Origin: Geobacteraceae bacterium GWC2_55_20
GTDB lineage: Bacteria > Desulfobacterota > Desulfuromonadia > Geobacterales > Pseudopelobacteraceae
DNA length: 64,000 nucleotides
Reading direction: 5' to 3'
NCBI GenBank assembly: GCA_001802125.1
Contig: MGZK01000135.1
Span: 1 to 64,000, forward strand
Made by a program: the position numbers and the translations under genes. Below, piece after piece: positions 39,464 through 47,323 of this stretch. Numbering within the stretch: position 1 is the first letter of the stretch; the number at the start of each line of letters is the position of its first letter. The notes beneath the pieces were generated by a model that was not told the origin of the DNA, searched no databases, and saw nothing but the letters and a program-made list of their open reading frames with translations.

Positions 39464-40836
39464 TCCGTAATGACACAAAAGTACTGATCGTCGAGGACGA
39501 CAAGTCCCTGCGCGAGTTGCTGCAGATGGAACTGACCCGTTCCGGATACAAGGTAACCGCCACGGCCAGCGGCGAAGAGGGACTGGACGCCTACTGCGAG
39601 GAGATCTTCAACGTGGTTCTTCAGGACATTCGCATGCCGGGCATGGATGGGGTTGAAGCCCTCAAACTGATGCGCGCGGAGTCAAATATCCCCGAAGTCA
39701 TCATGTTCACCGGCCACGGTACCATCGAAACCGCGGTGGAATGCATCAAACATGGCGCCTATGACTACCTTACCAAACCGGTAAAGCTGGATGAACTGGA
39801 GCTTTTGATTGACAAGGCCTGCGAAAAGAACCGTCTGCGGCTTGAAAACATCAACCTGAAGAAAGAGATGAAACGCTTTGAAAATCACCGTATCATCGGC
39901 AAGAGCCAGGCGATTCAGAAAGTCCTGGATACGGTTCAGCGCTGGGGAATGACCGACGAACATGTACTGATCACCGGTGAGAGCGGTACCGGCAAGGAGT
40001 TGATTGCCAGGGCCGTACATGATGCCAGCAACCGGGCCAGCAAACCGTTTGTAACCGTCAACTGCGGCAGATTCGACGCCAACACCGCCGAAAGCGAGCT
40101 GTTCGGGCATATGCAGGGAGCCTACACCGGAGCCAACAAGGGGCGCGCGGGACTTTTCGAACTGGCAGACACAGGAACACTGTTCATGGATGAGGTTTCG
40201 GAGATGCCGCTGGACGTGCAGGTAAAACTCCTGCGGATCCTGGAAACCAGCACTTTCCGCCGCATGGGAGGTAACCACGATATCCGCGTAAACGTCCGTT
40301 TCGTCTTTGCTTCAAACAAGATCCTGGCCGACTGCGTCAACCGCGGCGAATTCCGCGAAGACCTCTACCATCGCATAAACCTGCTGCCGATCCCGGTCCC
40401 CCCCTTGCGGCAGCGCACCGACGACATCCTTCCGCTGGCCTGGTTTTTTATCCGGCAATGTAATGAGAATGACTCTCGAAACTGGGAAATCACCGATGAG
40501 GCTATGGCTTCGCTCTGCGCCTACCAGTGGCCCGGCAATGTCAGGGAACTGCGCAACACCATTCGCAGAGCTTGCATCCTGGCCAATGAACCGATCATCA
40601 CCCCGGACCTGTTTCCATTTTCTCCCCCCAAGGCAAGCTATACACCGTCGACAAGCATATCCAATGCGGAAGTCACAACACCCTTTACACCCGCTCCGCT
40701 CTGGGCCGTTGAGCGCGAACACATCGAAAAAGTTCTCAAGCTGGTGGATCAGAACAAGAGTCGCGCCGCAAAACTGCTCGAAATTGACCGCAAGACTCTT
40801 TACACCAAGTTGGAACGATATGGCCTTGAAAGCTGA
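39451..40836 (+). CDS. NtrC-family sigma-54 response regulator
   Basis: 461 residues. Receiver with Asp59 (VVLQDIRMPG); AAA+ domain with Walker A GESGTGKE (176-183), the sigma-54 contact loop as GAYTGA, Walker B GTLFMDEVSEM; C-terminal Fis-type HTH (NKSRAAKLLEIDRKTLYTKL). Partner of the kinase at 38246. Likely targets are sigma-54 sites at 36984, 41194 and 41807 around it. Phe-to-Tyr in the GAFTGA loop occurs in functional activators. Confidence 0.93.
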   Translation: MSKIVRNDTKVLIVEDDKSLRELLQMELTRSGYKVTATASGEEGLDAYCEEIFNVVLQDIRMPGMDGVEALKLMRAESNIPEVIMFTGHGTIETAVECIKHGAYDYLTKPVKLDELELLIDKACEKNRLRLENINLKKEMKRFENHRIIGKSQAIQKVLDTVQRWGMTDEHVLITGESGTGKELIARAVHDASNRASKPFVTVNCGRFDANTAESELFGHMQGAYTGANKGRAGLFELADTGTLFMDEVSEMPLDVQVKLLRILETSTFRRMGGNHDIRVNVRFVFASNKILADCVNRGEFREDLYHRINLLPIPVPPLRQRTDDILPLAWFFIRQCNENDSRNWEITDEAMASLCAYQWPGNVRELRNTIRRACILANEPIITPDLFPFSPPKASYTPSTSISNAEVTTPFTPAPLWAVEREHIEKVLKLVDQNKSRAAKLLEIDRKTLYTKLERYGLES

Positions 40837-41095
40837 GGATACGATTATGCCGCCTGTTAACCACCGGAGCAGAACCGGCGGTTTCCGGCGGCGATGCATT
40901 GCACCGCTCACTCACATTTCCACCTGGAGCAACTGTTGCGTTTCGCCACACCGATCAAGACAGCCGGCCTTCCAAATCCCGCACCTCCCCTGATTACCTG
41001 CCCCTAAACCGGCCCGACACCCGATGGGCAGCGGCTTTACGGCTGTTCGTGTAATTTAGCCACACTGTGTATTTACTCCACATACATCGGCCATC

Positions 41096-41115
41096 TATCG
41101 ACGTAAACATCGATA
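41096..41115. promoter_or_regulatory. Inverted repeat, possible activator site
   Basis: TATCGA, 8 bases, TCGATA; 79 bp upstream of the sigma-54 site at 41194, a plausible enhancer position. Confidence 0.4.
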
Positions 41116-41193
41116 ACGTTCCAATACGCTTTCATTCAAGGATACTTTTTCATGTATGCACGCCAAAGCATGACCGACAATAACGTGTCGCCG

Positions 41194-41209
41194 TGGCATA
41201 GCTTATGCA
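41194..41209 (+). promoter_or_regulatory. Candidate sigma-54 promoter (first of two)
   Basis: TGGCATAGCTTATGCA has exact GG/GC spacing and one deviation in the -12 box (ATGC for TTGC). It faces the small frame at 41295. Confidence 0.55.
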
Positions 41210-41294
41210 AATAATTATAAACCAAGTAGATTAAACCGGCCGAAGTTAGGGCCTGACAAGCATTCAAAGAATACGAAAGGAGAAGAAGCCGAAG

Positions 41295-41471
41295 ATGCCC
41301 TGGTACATGAACCCCATCAGAACTTGCAAGGTTTTGAACAGAATAGCCAATCGTCACAGACACGTCCCGCTTCGCGACCTCAACTCGGTGCTGGATCAGG
41401 CGACTGAAAAATTATGGAACAAACAGGAATGCTACTATTCAAAGAGTTCATCACGACCTGGAGCATCCTGA
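41295..41471 (+). CDS. Possible small ORF behind a sigma-54 site
   Basis: 58 codons, MPWYMNPIRTCKVLNRIANR start, basic with two Cys (11, 46). AAGGAG lies twelve bases before the ATG, a long spacing. It follows the sigma-54 site at 41194 by about 85 bp and ends about 335 bp before the second site. No family recognised; could be a leader peptide, the remnant of a gene, or chance. Confidence 0.3.
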   Translation: MPWYMNPIRTCKVLNRIANRHRHVPLRDLNSVLDQATEKLWNKQECYYSKSSSRPGAS

Positions 41472-41676
41472 TCTGAACTAAACGTTAGTCTTCCGGATTG
41501 CCCCCCCTCCTGACCTGAGTTGCTTCCCACAACATTCACAATGCACCGTTCCATCATCACTTTTCAAGCCCCGGCTCAAGACAACCCCATCGACAACCAG
41601 CACAGCTCCATGAAGACTCTCACTTTCCCGCCAGGAAACCGCTGAGGCAAAATTCCCCACTGTGGATAAAATACCT

Positions 41677-41692
41677 ACGCACAAATGTGCGT
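41677..41692. promoter_or_regulatory. Perfect 16-bp palindrome, probable activator site
   Basis: ACGCACAAATGTGCGT with 7-bp arms, 115 bp upstream of the sigma-54 site at 41807. Its ACA/TGT arms recall the CATGTGT...ACACATG site before the acetaldehyde dehydrogenase. Confidence 0.55.
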
Positions 41693-41806
41693 TTGTGGAC
41701 ACAATTATATAAAACTGTTTCTTTTGGCCCCGCCCATTACCCCGACAAAAAGACACCGCCGGCGCCTTCCCAGCATAACAGGCCGATATATAACGTTATT
41801 TTAAGT

Positions 41807-41822
41807 TGGCATTCAACTTGCT
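41807..41822 (+). promoter_or_regulatory. Candidate sigma-54 promoter of the NDMA-type alcohol dehydrogenase
   Basis: TGGCATTCAACTTGCT fits the consensus in every fixed position; 208 bp upstream of the ATG at 42030. Confidence 0.78.
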
Positions 41823-42029
41823 AAACAGTAAATCATAAAGCGGTTATGGGCCATGACACAGATTCGATCGGCCCCTTGGCAGTAGATAAAGAGATTTATA
41901 AGAACGAAGTTTTGAGGAGGTGGCATTCAAAAAAATCTAAAGTATGGCAAGTTGTAGCGACGGCAGTAATGTATAACTCATTTAATGGAGCAGCACCAAA
42001 AACAAACACCCAAAAAGGAGGAAGTACCC

Positions 42030-43235
42030 ATGTCTCACAACAAAGATGTCAAACGGACCCTTAAGAATGAAAGACTGGAATACCCGATCAAGATGATGCA
42101 CGCCTATCCTTCCGTAAATGTCGGTTGGGGCGCACATACAATGGTTGGCAACGATGCCAGGGCTCTGGGTATGACTAATGCCCTGATCGTAACCACCGGC
42201 CTTCGCGGAACCGGCATTGTAGAGACCATCCAGGGCGTACTGAAAGCTGCTGGTGTTGCTTCCGAAGTATTTGACAAAGTAACCCCCAACCCGAAAGACC
42301 ATGAAGTAATGGCTGGCGCAAAAGTGCTGGCAGCCGGCAAGTTCGACGGCATCATCAGCCTCGGCGGCGGCAGCTCCCATGACGCCTGCAAGGCCATCAA
42401 ACTGGTTCACAGCCATGACGGCCAGGATGTACGCAGCTTCGAAGGCGCTTTCAAGGCAACCAAGGCCAATACGATCCCCCAGCTCGCCATCAACACCACA
42501 TCGGGAACCGGCTCGGAAGTTTCCTGCTTCTCGATCATCAACCATACTGACAAGAAGTACAAAATGGCACTGTTCGATCCGAACTGCACACCCAGCAAAT
42601 CGGTCAATGACCCGCTGATCCATCAGTGCATGCCTGGCGACCTGGCCGGCTACACAGGAATGGACGCACTGGCACATGGCGTGGAAGCAATCGCCTCCCG
42701 CCTGGGTGTTGTCTCCGCTTACGGCCCCGGCCTGAGCGCAATCTCCCTGATCTTCGGCAACCTGCGTCAATCGGCAATGAACAGGAATAACGACAAAGCC
42801 GTTGAGGCAATGGTCTGGGCCGAAATGGCAGCCGCCTACAGCTTCAACAGCGCCGGCCTCGGCCTGATTCACAGTATGGCACACGCCCTGGGCGGCATGT
42901 ATGATGCACCCCACGGACTCTGCAACGCCATCGGCCTCGGTCCGGTCATGACATTCAACCTGCCTGCTTGCCCTGAGCGCTTCAAGATGATGGCACAAGC
43001 AGCCGGTATCGATACAAACGGCATGTCCGACATGAAAGCTGGTCAAGCATTTATTGACGCTTGTCTGGAACTGAAAGCCGATCTGGGCATCACCAAGACC
43101 TTCACCGATCTGGGTCTGCTTGAAAAAGACGTCGAAGGTCTGTCACGCTTCTCGGTAAACGATATCTGCACCGAAGGCAACCCGACCGATACCGGCCTGC
43201 AGGACATGATCGGCATCTTCAAGCAGTGCATGTAA
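42030..43235 (+). CDS. Fe-alcohol dehydrogenase of the NDMA/methanol dehydrogenase-like subgroup
   Basis: 401 residues from the ATG at 42030 (GGAGGAAGTACCC upstream). VTTGLRGTGIVETIQ, TPNPKDHEVM, ISLGGGSSHDACKAIKLVHS and the metal site MDALAHGVEAIAS ... HSMAHALGGMYDAPHGLCN resemble nicotinoprotein methanol/alcohol dehydrogenases more than the other Fe-dehydrogenases here (from memory, not aligned). Members of that subgroup hold NAD(P) tightly and, in several taxa, depend on mycofactocin. Strong sigma-54 promoter upstream; terminator downstream. Confidence 0.88.
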   Translation: MSHNKDVKRTLKNERLEYPIKMMHAYPSVNVGWGAHTMVGNDARALGMTNALIVTTGLRGTGIVETIQGVLKAAGVASEVFDKVTPNPKDHEVMAGAKVLAAGKFDGIISLGGGSSHDACKAIKLVHSHDGQDVRSFEGAFKATKANTIPQLAINTTSGTGSEVSCFSIINHTDKKYKMALFDPNCTPSKSVNDPLIHQCMPGDLAGYTGMDALAHGVEAIASRLGVVSAYGPGLSAISLIFGNLRQSAMNRNNDKAVEAMVWAEMAAAYSFNSAGLGLIHSMAHALGGMYDAPHGLCNAIGLGPVMTFNLPACPERFKMMAQAAGIDTNGMSDMKAGQAFIDACLELKADLGITKTFTDLGLLEKDVEGLSRFSVNDICTEGNPTDTGLQDMIGIFKQCM

Positions 43236-43272
43236 TTATATTTTTGATTCGTTGTGTGCCTATGTAATGTTA

Positions 43273-43328
43273 TGCCGCTGGTCCCGAAGGGTAGATGCCC
43301 CTAACCGGGTCCAGCGGCTATTTTGTTG
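43273..43328 (+). terminator. Terminator after the NDMA-type alcohol dehydrogenase
   Basis: GCCGCTGG...CCAGCGGC outer stem with inner CCCG/CGGG and GGG/CCC pairings, then TATTTTGTT. It makes the dehydrogenase gene monocistronic and separates it from the MoxR operon. Confidence 0.75.
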
Positions 43329-43384
43329 AATTAATTGCATTTTACAAATAACAGTTCCATAAAATCCAACGATACGAGGCCGAC

Positions 43385-44287
43385 ATGATTACCGAACAAG
43401 GGGTTAAGGACTTTCTCAAGACAGGTGGCTACATTGCCGATGACGCCATCGCCACCGCAGTTTTCCTGGCCCTCCGCATGGAAAAGCCGATCCTGATCGA
43501 AGGCCCTCCCGGCGTGGGAAAAACCGGGCTGGCCAAGGCGCTTTCTTCGGCACTTGATTTTCCGCTGGTGCGTTTGCAGTGCTACGAAGGGATCGACGAG
43601 GGCAAGGCGCTCTATGACTGGGAATACGGCAAACAACTGCTCTATACCCAACTCCTGCGTACCCAGCTTGACAATTACCTCTCGGTCTCAGCCGACCTGC
43701 GAGAAGCTGTCGAACGGCTTTCCGCCGAGGAAAGCCTGTTTTTCTCCAGAAATTTCCTGGTGCAACGACCGATCCTGCGCAGCTTCCTCTCGGAAAAGCG
43801 TTCTCTGCTGCTGATCGACGAGATCGACCGTTCCGATGACGAATTCGAGGCACTGCTGCTGGAGTGCCTGAGCGACTTCCAGGTCTCGATCCCCGAACTG
43901 GGAGTGATCGAAGCCAAAAGAAAACCGCTGACTATCCTGACTAGCAACGGCACCCGGATGATCTCCGATGCGTTGCGCCGACGCTGCCTGTATCTGTACA
44001 TCGGCTATCCGGAGTTGGAACGGGAAGTGGCAATCGTCAGGATAAAGTTCCCTGAGATCTGTGACACGCTGGCGCGTCAGATGGTGGAATTCCTGCGCAA
44101 GGCCCGCGAACTGAACCTGCGTAAGCCCCCAAGTGTTTCTGAAACACTTGATTGGGCCCAGGTACTGTCAATCCTGAAAGCGTCCCAACTGACACCAGAG
44201 GTGGTCGCCAATACCGTAGGTGTGATCGCCAAGCACCAGACCGACCTGCAGAAGGTAAATGATCTGGCAGTGCAGGAATTGAGTTAA
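43385..44287 (+). CDS. MoxR-type AAA+ ATPase
   Basis: 300 residues. Walker A EGPPGVGKTGLAKAL, Walker B LLLIDEIDRSDDEFEALLLE, sensor LTSNGTRMISDALRRRCLYLYIGYP. MoxR/CoxD ATPases act as chaperones that mature or insert metals into partner enzymes, normally with a VWA protein. The VWA gene starts three bases after its stop. Location between two Fe-alcohol dehydrogenase genes suggests they are its clients. Confidence 0.92.
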   Translation: MITEQGVKDFLKTGGYIADDAIATAVFLALRMEKPILIEGPPGVGKTGLAKALSSALDFPLVRLQCYEGIDEGKALYDWEYGKQLLYTQLLRTQLDNYLSVSADLREAVERLSAEESLFFSRNFLVQRPILRSFLSEKRSLLLIDEIDRSDDEFEALLLECLSDFQVSIPELGVIEAKRKPLTILTSNGTRMISDALRRRCLYLYIGYPELEREVAIVRIKFPEICDTLARQMVEFLRKARELNLRKPPSVSETLDWAQVLSILKASQLTPEVVANTVGVIAKHQTDLQKVNDLAVQELS

Positions 44288-44289
44288 CC

Positions 44290-45696
44290 ATGGAACGGAT
44301 TATCGCGGGCTTCGTTTCAGCTCTTCGTGAAAGCGGTATCCGCGTTTCCCCCGGCGAAAGCCTGGATGCGGTCCAGGCCCTGGGGCTTTGTGGAATGACG
44401 GGGCGCAAGTCGTCCCGGCAACTACTGCGACTGACACTGGTGAAGAATGTCAATGACATTCCGGTATTCAACGAGGTTTTTAACCAATATTTCAGCCGCT
44501 ACAAGTTTTTCGACCCGGAAATGAATGTTCCCGAACTGATGGATGCCGCCATCGTCGATATGGAGGGGGAATTTAACTATCTAAACCAGCGCCAGGACGA
44601 CGACCACGACGAGCAGGGTCCCCTGCTCAAGCTTGACAGCGATATAAATCCGGAGGATCTGCAGGAGTTGAAAAGCCTGACCGAAATCGATCCCGACGAT
44701 TCGGACGGCAATGAAATTGTCGTACAGATGAAGGGTTATCGCGGCAAGGCAAAGGCGCCGCGGCCGACGCGTCGTTACACCCAGAACCCGCTCACGATCG
44801 AACTCAACAAAAACAACAACGCCCCGATGGGCATCACCTTTACCCATGAAGAACAGATCGCCATGCAGGATGTGGTTTCGCGCATGATGATGCGTCTGCG
44901 CAAAGACATGAAGCGGATGAAGAACAACCAGAATCGCGGCAAGCTGCACGTAATCAAAACCATCCAGAAGAATTACCGTCACGACATGGTCCCGTTCCAG
45001 GTGGCGCTACGCCGCAAACGCCGGGAGAAACCACGTCTGGTGGTACTATGCGATGTCAGTTTTTCAGTGAGTCATGCCTCCCGTTTCATGCTGCTGCTTT
45101 TGCACACGCTGCATAATCAAATGCTGGATGTACGCAGTTTCATCTTCAACCGCGAGGTGGCGGAAATCACCGAAATGCTGGCCAACATGCCGGTCAACGA
45201 TCTGATGGAAACCATCGACAAGGGCGACATCGTCGATCTGGATGCCAACAGCAGTTTCGGCCAGGTTTTCCTGGCCTTCAAGAAGAGATACCTGGAAAAC
45301 CTGCGCGGCAGACCGGCTTTCATCATCCTGGGAGACGCGCGCAACAACTACGACGAGGCCAATGACTGGGTTTTGGACGAAATCCGCGAGAAGGCACGCT
45401 ATATGCTGTGGCTGACACCGGAGGAACGCGACACCTGGAAGCGCGGAGACTGCCTGATGGAAGTATATGGCTCATATTGCGACAAGGTGGAGGTTGTGAA
45501 AACGGTCGAAGACCTCAGTCTGGTCGTCGAGGACTTGCTGCGCGACATCTATGCCGACCATGCCCATCCAATTGACAAGAAGCGTCTGCGGGAAGCCAAA
45601 GCGGCCGAAGTCTACGACTCCAGGGATTATTATACCCGTGGCTCGACCGGTGGCGGTGAAGCGGTTTTTGACCCATCAGGACGTAGCCACTGGTAA
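44290..45696 (+). CDS. CoxE-like VWA-domain protein
   Basis: 468 residues. N-terminal CoxE-type region (ISPGES-like RVSPGESLDAVQALGL), an acidic middle, and a C-terminal VWA domain with MIDAS pieces LCDVSFSVSHASRF and FIILGDARNNYDE. In CO dehydrogenase maturation CoxE works with the MoxR-type CoxD to build the metal centre. Same operon as the MoxR gene. Substrate enzyme here not proven. Confidence 0.88.
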   Translation: MERIIAGFVSALRESGIRVSPGESLDAVQALGLCGMTGRKSSRQLLRLTLVKNVNDIPVFNEVFNQYFSRYKFFDPEMNVPELMDAAIVDMEGEFNYLNQRQDDDHDEQGPLLKLDSDINPEDLQELKSLTEIDPDDSDGNEIVVQMKGYRGKAKAPRPTRRYTQNPLTIELNKNNNAPMGITFTHEEQIAMQDVVSRMMMRLRKDMKRMKNNQNRGKLHVIKTIQKNYRHDMVPFQVALRRKRREKPRLVVLCDVSFSVSHASRFMLLLLHTLHNQMLDVRSFIFNREVAEITEMLANMPVNDLMETIDKGDIVDLDANSSFGQVFLAFKKRYLENLRGRPAFIILGDARNNYDEANDWVLDEIREKARYMLWLTPEERDTWKRGDCLMEVYGSYCDKVEVVKTVEDLSLVVEDLLRDIYADHAHPIDKKRLREAKAAEVYDSRDYYTRGSTGGGEAVFDPSGRSHW

Positions 45697-45736
45697 TGAA
45701 CATAAAATTATCAATTCCAACACAGAAGGAGTACAA

Positions 45737-45973
45737 ATGAGTTGCGACAGTAAAAACCACCAGATGCATATGTGCGCCCTCAAAAGACAGGGGCTCGACG
45801 ATTGCATCGCCAGTCTTTCAGACAATCCCACAGTCGAATGCAAACAGTGCGGCGCCATGGCAAACAGCTCAAAAAACCTGTGTGCTGCCCATTTGGGAGA
45901 TACGGCCCCCAATGTTGAAGGCGGACACGGGACCATAGGCCTTGATGAAGTCGGCAAACCACACGCAGGGTAA
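45737..45973 (+). CDS. Small Cys-rich protein of unknown function
   Basis: 78 residues. AGAAGGAG lies five bases before the ATG. The N-terminus has Cys3, Cys13 and Cys23; the centre is a CKQCGAMANSSKNLC knuckle of a type seen in small deltaproteobacterial metal-binding proteins; the tail is Gly/His-rich. It sits between the CoxE-like gene and the MftA-like peptide, all codirectional, so it may be part of the same pathway (metal donor or peptide partner). Confidence 0.6.
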   Translation: MSCDSKNHQMHMCALKRQGLDDCIASLSDNPTVECKQCGAMANSSKNLCAAHLGDTAPNVEGGHGTIGLDEVGKPHAG

Positions 45974-46015
45974 GGACAGAAGATACTCCATCGTACAAAA
46001 CGGGAGAGCGACATC

Positions 46016-46183
46016 ATGACAGAACCGAGCGGCGTCAATCAGATTGAAGATAAGCCTGCGACGCGGAAGGCCACCGAACCTGGCAAGGAACCTGATAAAA
46101 CGGACGAGACCAAGGAAGAAGAGAACACGCAGCAGATACCCGTCAAGCAGGTACCAATGGACGGCATCTGCGGTGGCTACTGA
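46016..46183 (+). CDS. MftA-like RiPP precursor peptide (mycofactocin-type C-terminus)
   Basis: 55 residues: a hydrophilic Lys/Glu-rich leader (positions 1-44) and the C-terminal core QVPMDGICGGY followed by TGA. Known mycofactocin precursors end in IDGMCGVY; D, G, C, G and the terminal Y are identical, I/M are swapped, and the penultimate V is G here. GGGAGAG lies seven bases before the ATG. The radical SAM enzyme MftC modifies the terminal Tyr and penultimate Val in mycofactocin. A Gly there cannot give the same Val-Tyr bond, so the product may differ. The gene is 30 bp before a GldA-like dehydrogenase. No mftB, mftC or mftD gene in the window. Confidence 0.7.
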   Translation: MTEPSGVNQIEDKPATRKATEPGKEPDKTDETKEEENTQQIPVKQVPMDGICGGY

Positions 46184-46213
46184 GGAATCGGGTAAAACCG
46201 AAAGGGGGATTCC

Positions 46214-47323
46214 ATGAGCAGGATGCTGCTTTCGCCGGGTCGTTACGTTCAGGGTGCCGGCGCCATCAGGGAAATTGGTCTGCACGCGTCACGAATCGGA
46301 ACGTGTGCCCTGGTTATCGGAGGAAAGACCGCTCTGACACTGTGCGGTGAGGAAATACGGGCAAGTCTCGCACAAAAAGAGATCCCCTGTTACCAGGAAT
46401 GCTTTCAGGGGGTCTCATCTCAACTGGAGATCAGGCGGCTTACCGGAATTGCGGCTGCAAACAGGGCCGACATGATCATTGCTCTGGGTGGAGGTGCCTC
46501 AATTGACGCCGGCAAAGCGGTTTCACATGAGATGAAAGTGCCGGTCATTGTCATACCGACCGTTATCTCTACCGACGCCCCCTGTTCGGCTCTGTCAGTA
46601 ATTTACAGCGAAGCGGGAGTATTTGAACGTTACCTGTTTTTGAGAAAAAACCCGGATTGCGTTCTGGTTGATACGAATTTGGTGGCGCAATCGCCGGCCA
46701 GGTTCCTGGTAGCCGGCATGGGTGATGCTTTGGCCACATTCTGGGAATCCGACACCTGTTTCAGAAGCGGAAAACCAAATCCGCTTACAGGAGGAATTCT
46801 TCCCACATTGGCGACCAGGGCACTGGCACGTCTCTGCTATGAAACTTTGCTTGAATCGGGACTTCAGGCAAAGCTGGCCGTTGAAAGAAAAGTCGTTACA
46901 CCGGCCGTTGAAGCAATTGTGGAAGCTAATACGCTGTTGAGCGGCCTAAGCTCGGAAAATGGCGGCCACGCCGGAGCACATTCGATTCATAATGGATTGA
47001 CCGCGCTGGCATCCACTAAAAATAAACTCCATGGCGAAAAAGTTGCCTTTGGAGTCATTGCCCAACTCGTACTGGAAGGCCGTCCCAAAAGCGCCATCAA
47101 GGAAGTTCAGGATTTCTGCATCAGCGTTGGACTGCCGCTCTGCCTGCAAGACCTGGACATAATCGACCCAGCGCCGGGTGACATCAGACAAGTGGCGGAA
47201 GCAACTGTCGCCGACGGCGAAACCATCCATTCAACCTGGTTTCACGTTTCCGCAGATATGGTGGAAGCCGCGATCCTGACCGCTGATGCACTCGGAACAA
47301 TCTACAAAAAGGCTATCGGGTGA
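46214..47323 (+). CDS. Glycerol dehydrogenase-like Fe/Zn alcohol dehydrogenase
   Basis: 369 residues, GGGGGATTCC before the ATG. GldA-type: SPGRYVQGAGA start, IALGGGASIDAGKAV, PTVISTDAPCSALSVIY, and metal ligands in GMGDALATFWES and GGHAGAHSIHNGLT ... LHGEKVAFG. The NAD-linked family oxidises polyols or secondary alcohols. Directly follows the MftA-like peptide and overlaps the next kinase gene by 4 bp (GTGA). Confidence 0.9.
   Translation: MSRMLLSPGRYVQGAGAIREIGLHASRIGTCALVIGGKTALTLCGEEIRASLAQKEIPCYQECFQGVSSQLEIRRLTGIAAANRADMIIALGGGASIDAGKAVSHEMKVPVIVIPTVISTDAPCSALSVIYSEAGVFERYLFLRKNPDCVLVDTNLVAQSPARFLVAGMGDALATFWESDTCFRSGKPNPLTGGILPTLATRALARLCYETLLESGLQAKLAVERKVVTPAVEAIVEANTLLSGLSSENGGHAGAHSIHNGLTALASTKNKLHGEKVAFGVIAQLVLEGRPKSAIKEVQDFCISVGLPLCLQDLDIIDPAPGDIRQVAEATVADGETIHSTWFHVSADMVEAAILTADALGTIYKKAIG

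Larger units (their letters stand above)
40837..42029. other. Long regulatory intergenic region between the NtrC-type regulator and Fe-alcohol dehydrogenase
   Basis: About 1.2 kb holding two sigma-54 sites (41194 and 41807), each with an upstream palindrome (41096 and 41677), and one 58-codon frame (41295). A minus-strand frame at 41478-41756 looks unconvincing. No transposon or RNA gene recognised. Confidence 0.6.

Noticed and set aside
41478-41756. Minus-strand open frame with CECCGKQLRSGG
   Set aside because: GTG start without a good ribosome site, no family, and it overlaps a palindrome in the alcohol dehydrogenase regulatory region.
41846-42064. Plus-strand open frame of 72 codons before the NDMA-type dehydrogenase
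   Set aside because: No ribosome site, and it runs into the strongly signalled dehydrogenase start in another frame.
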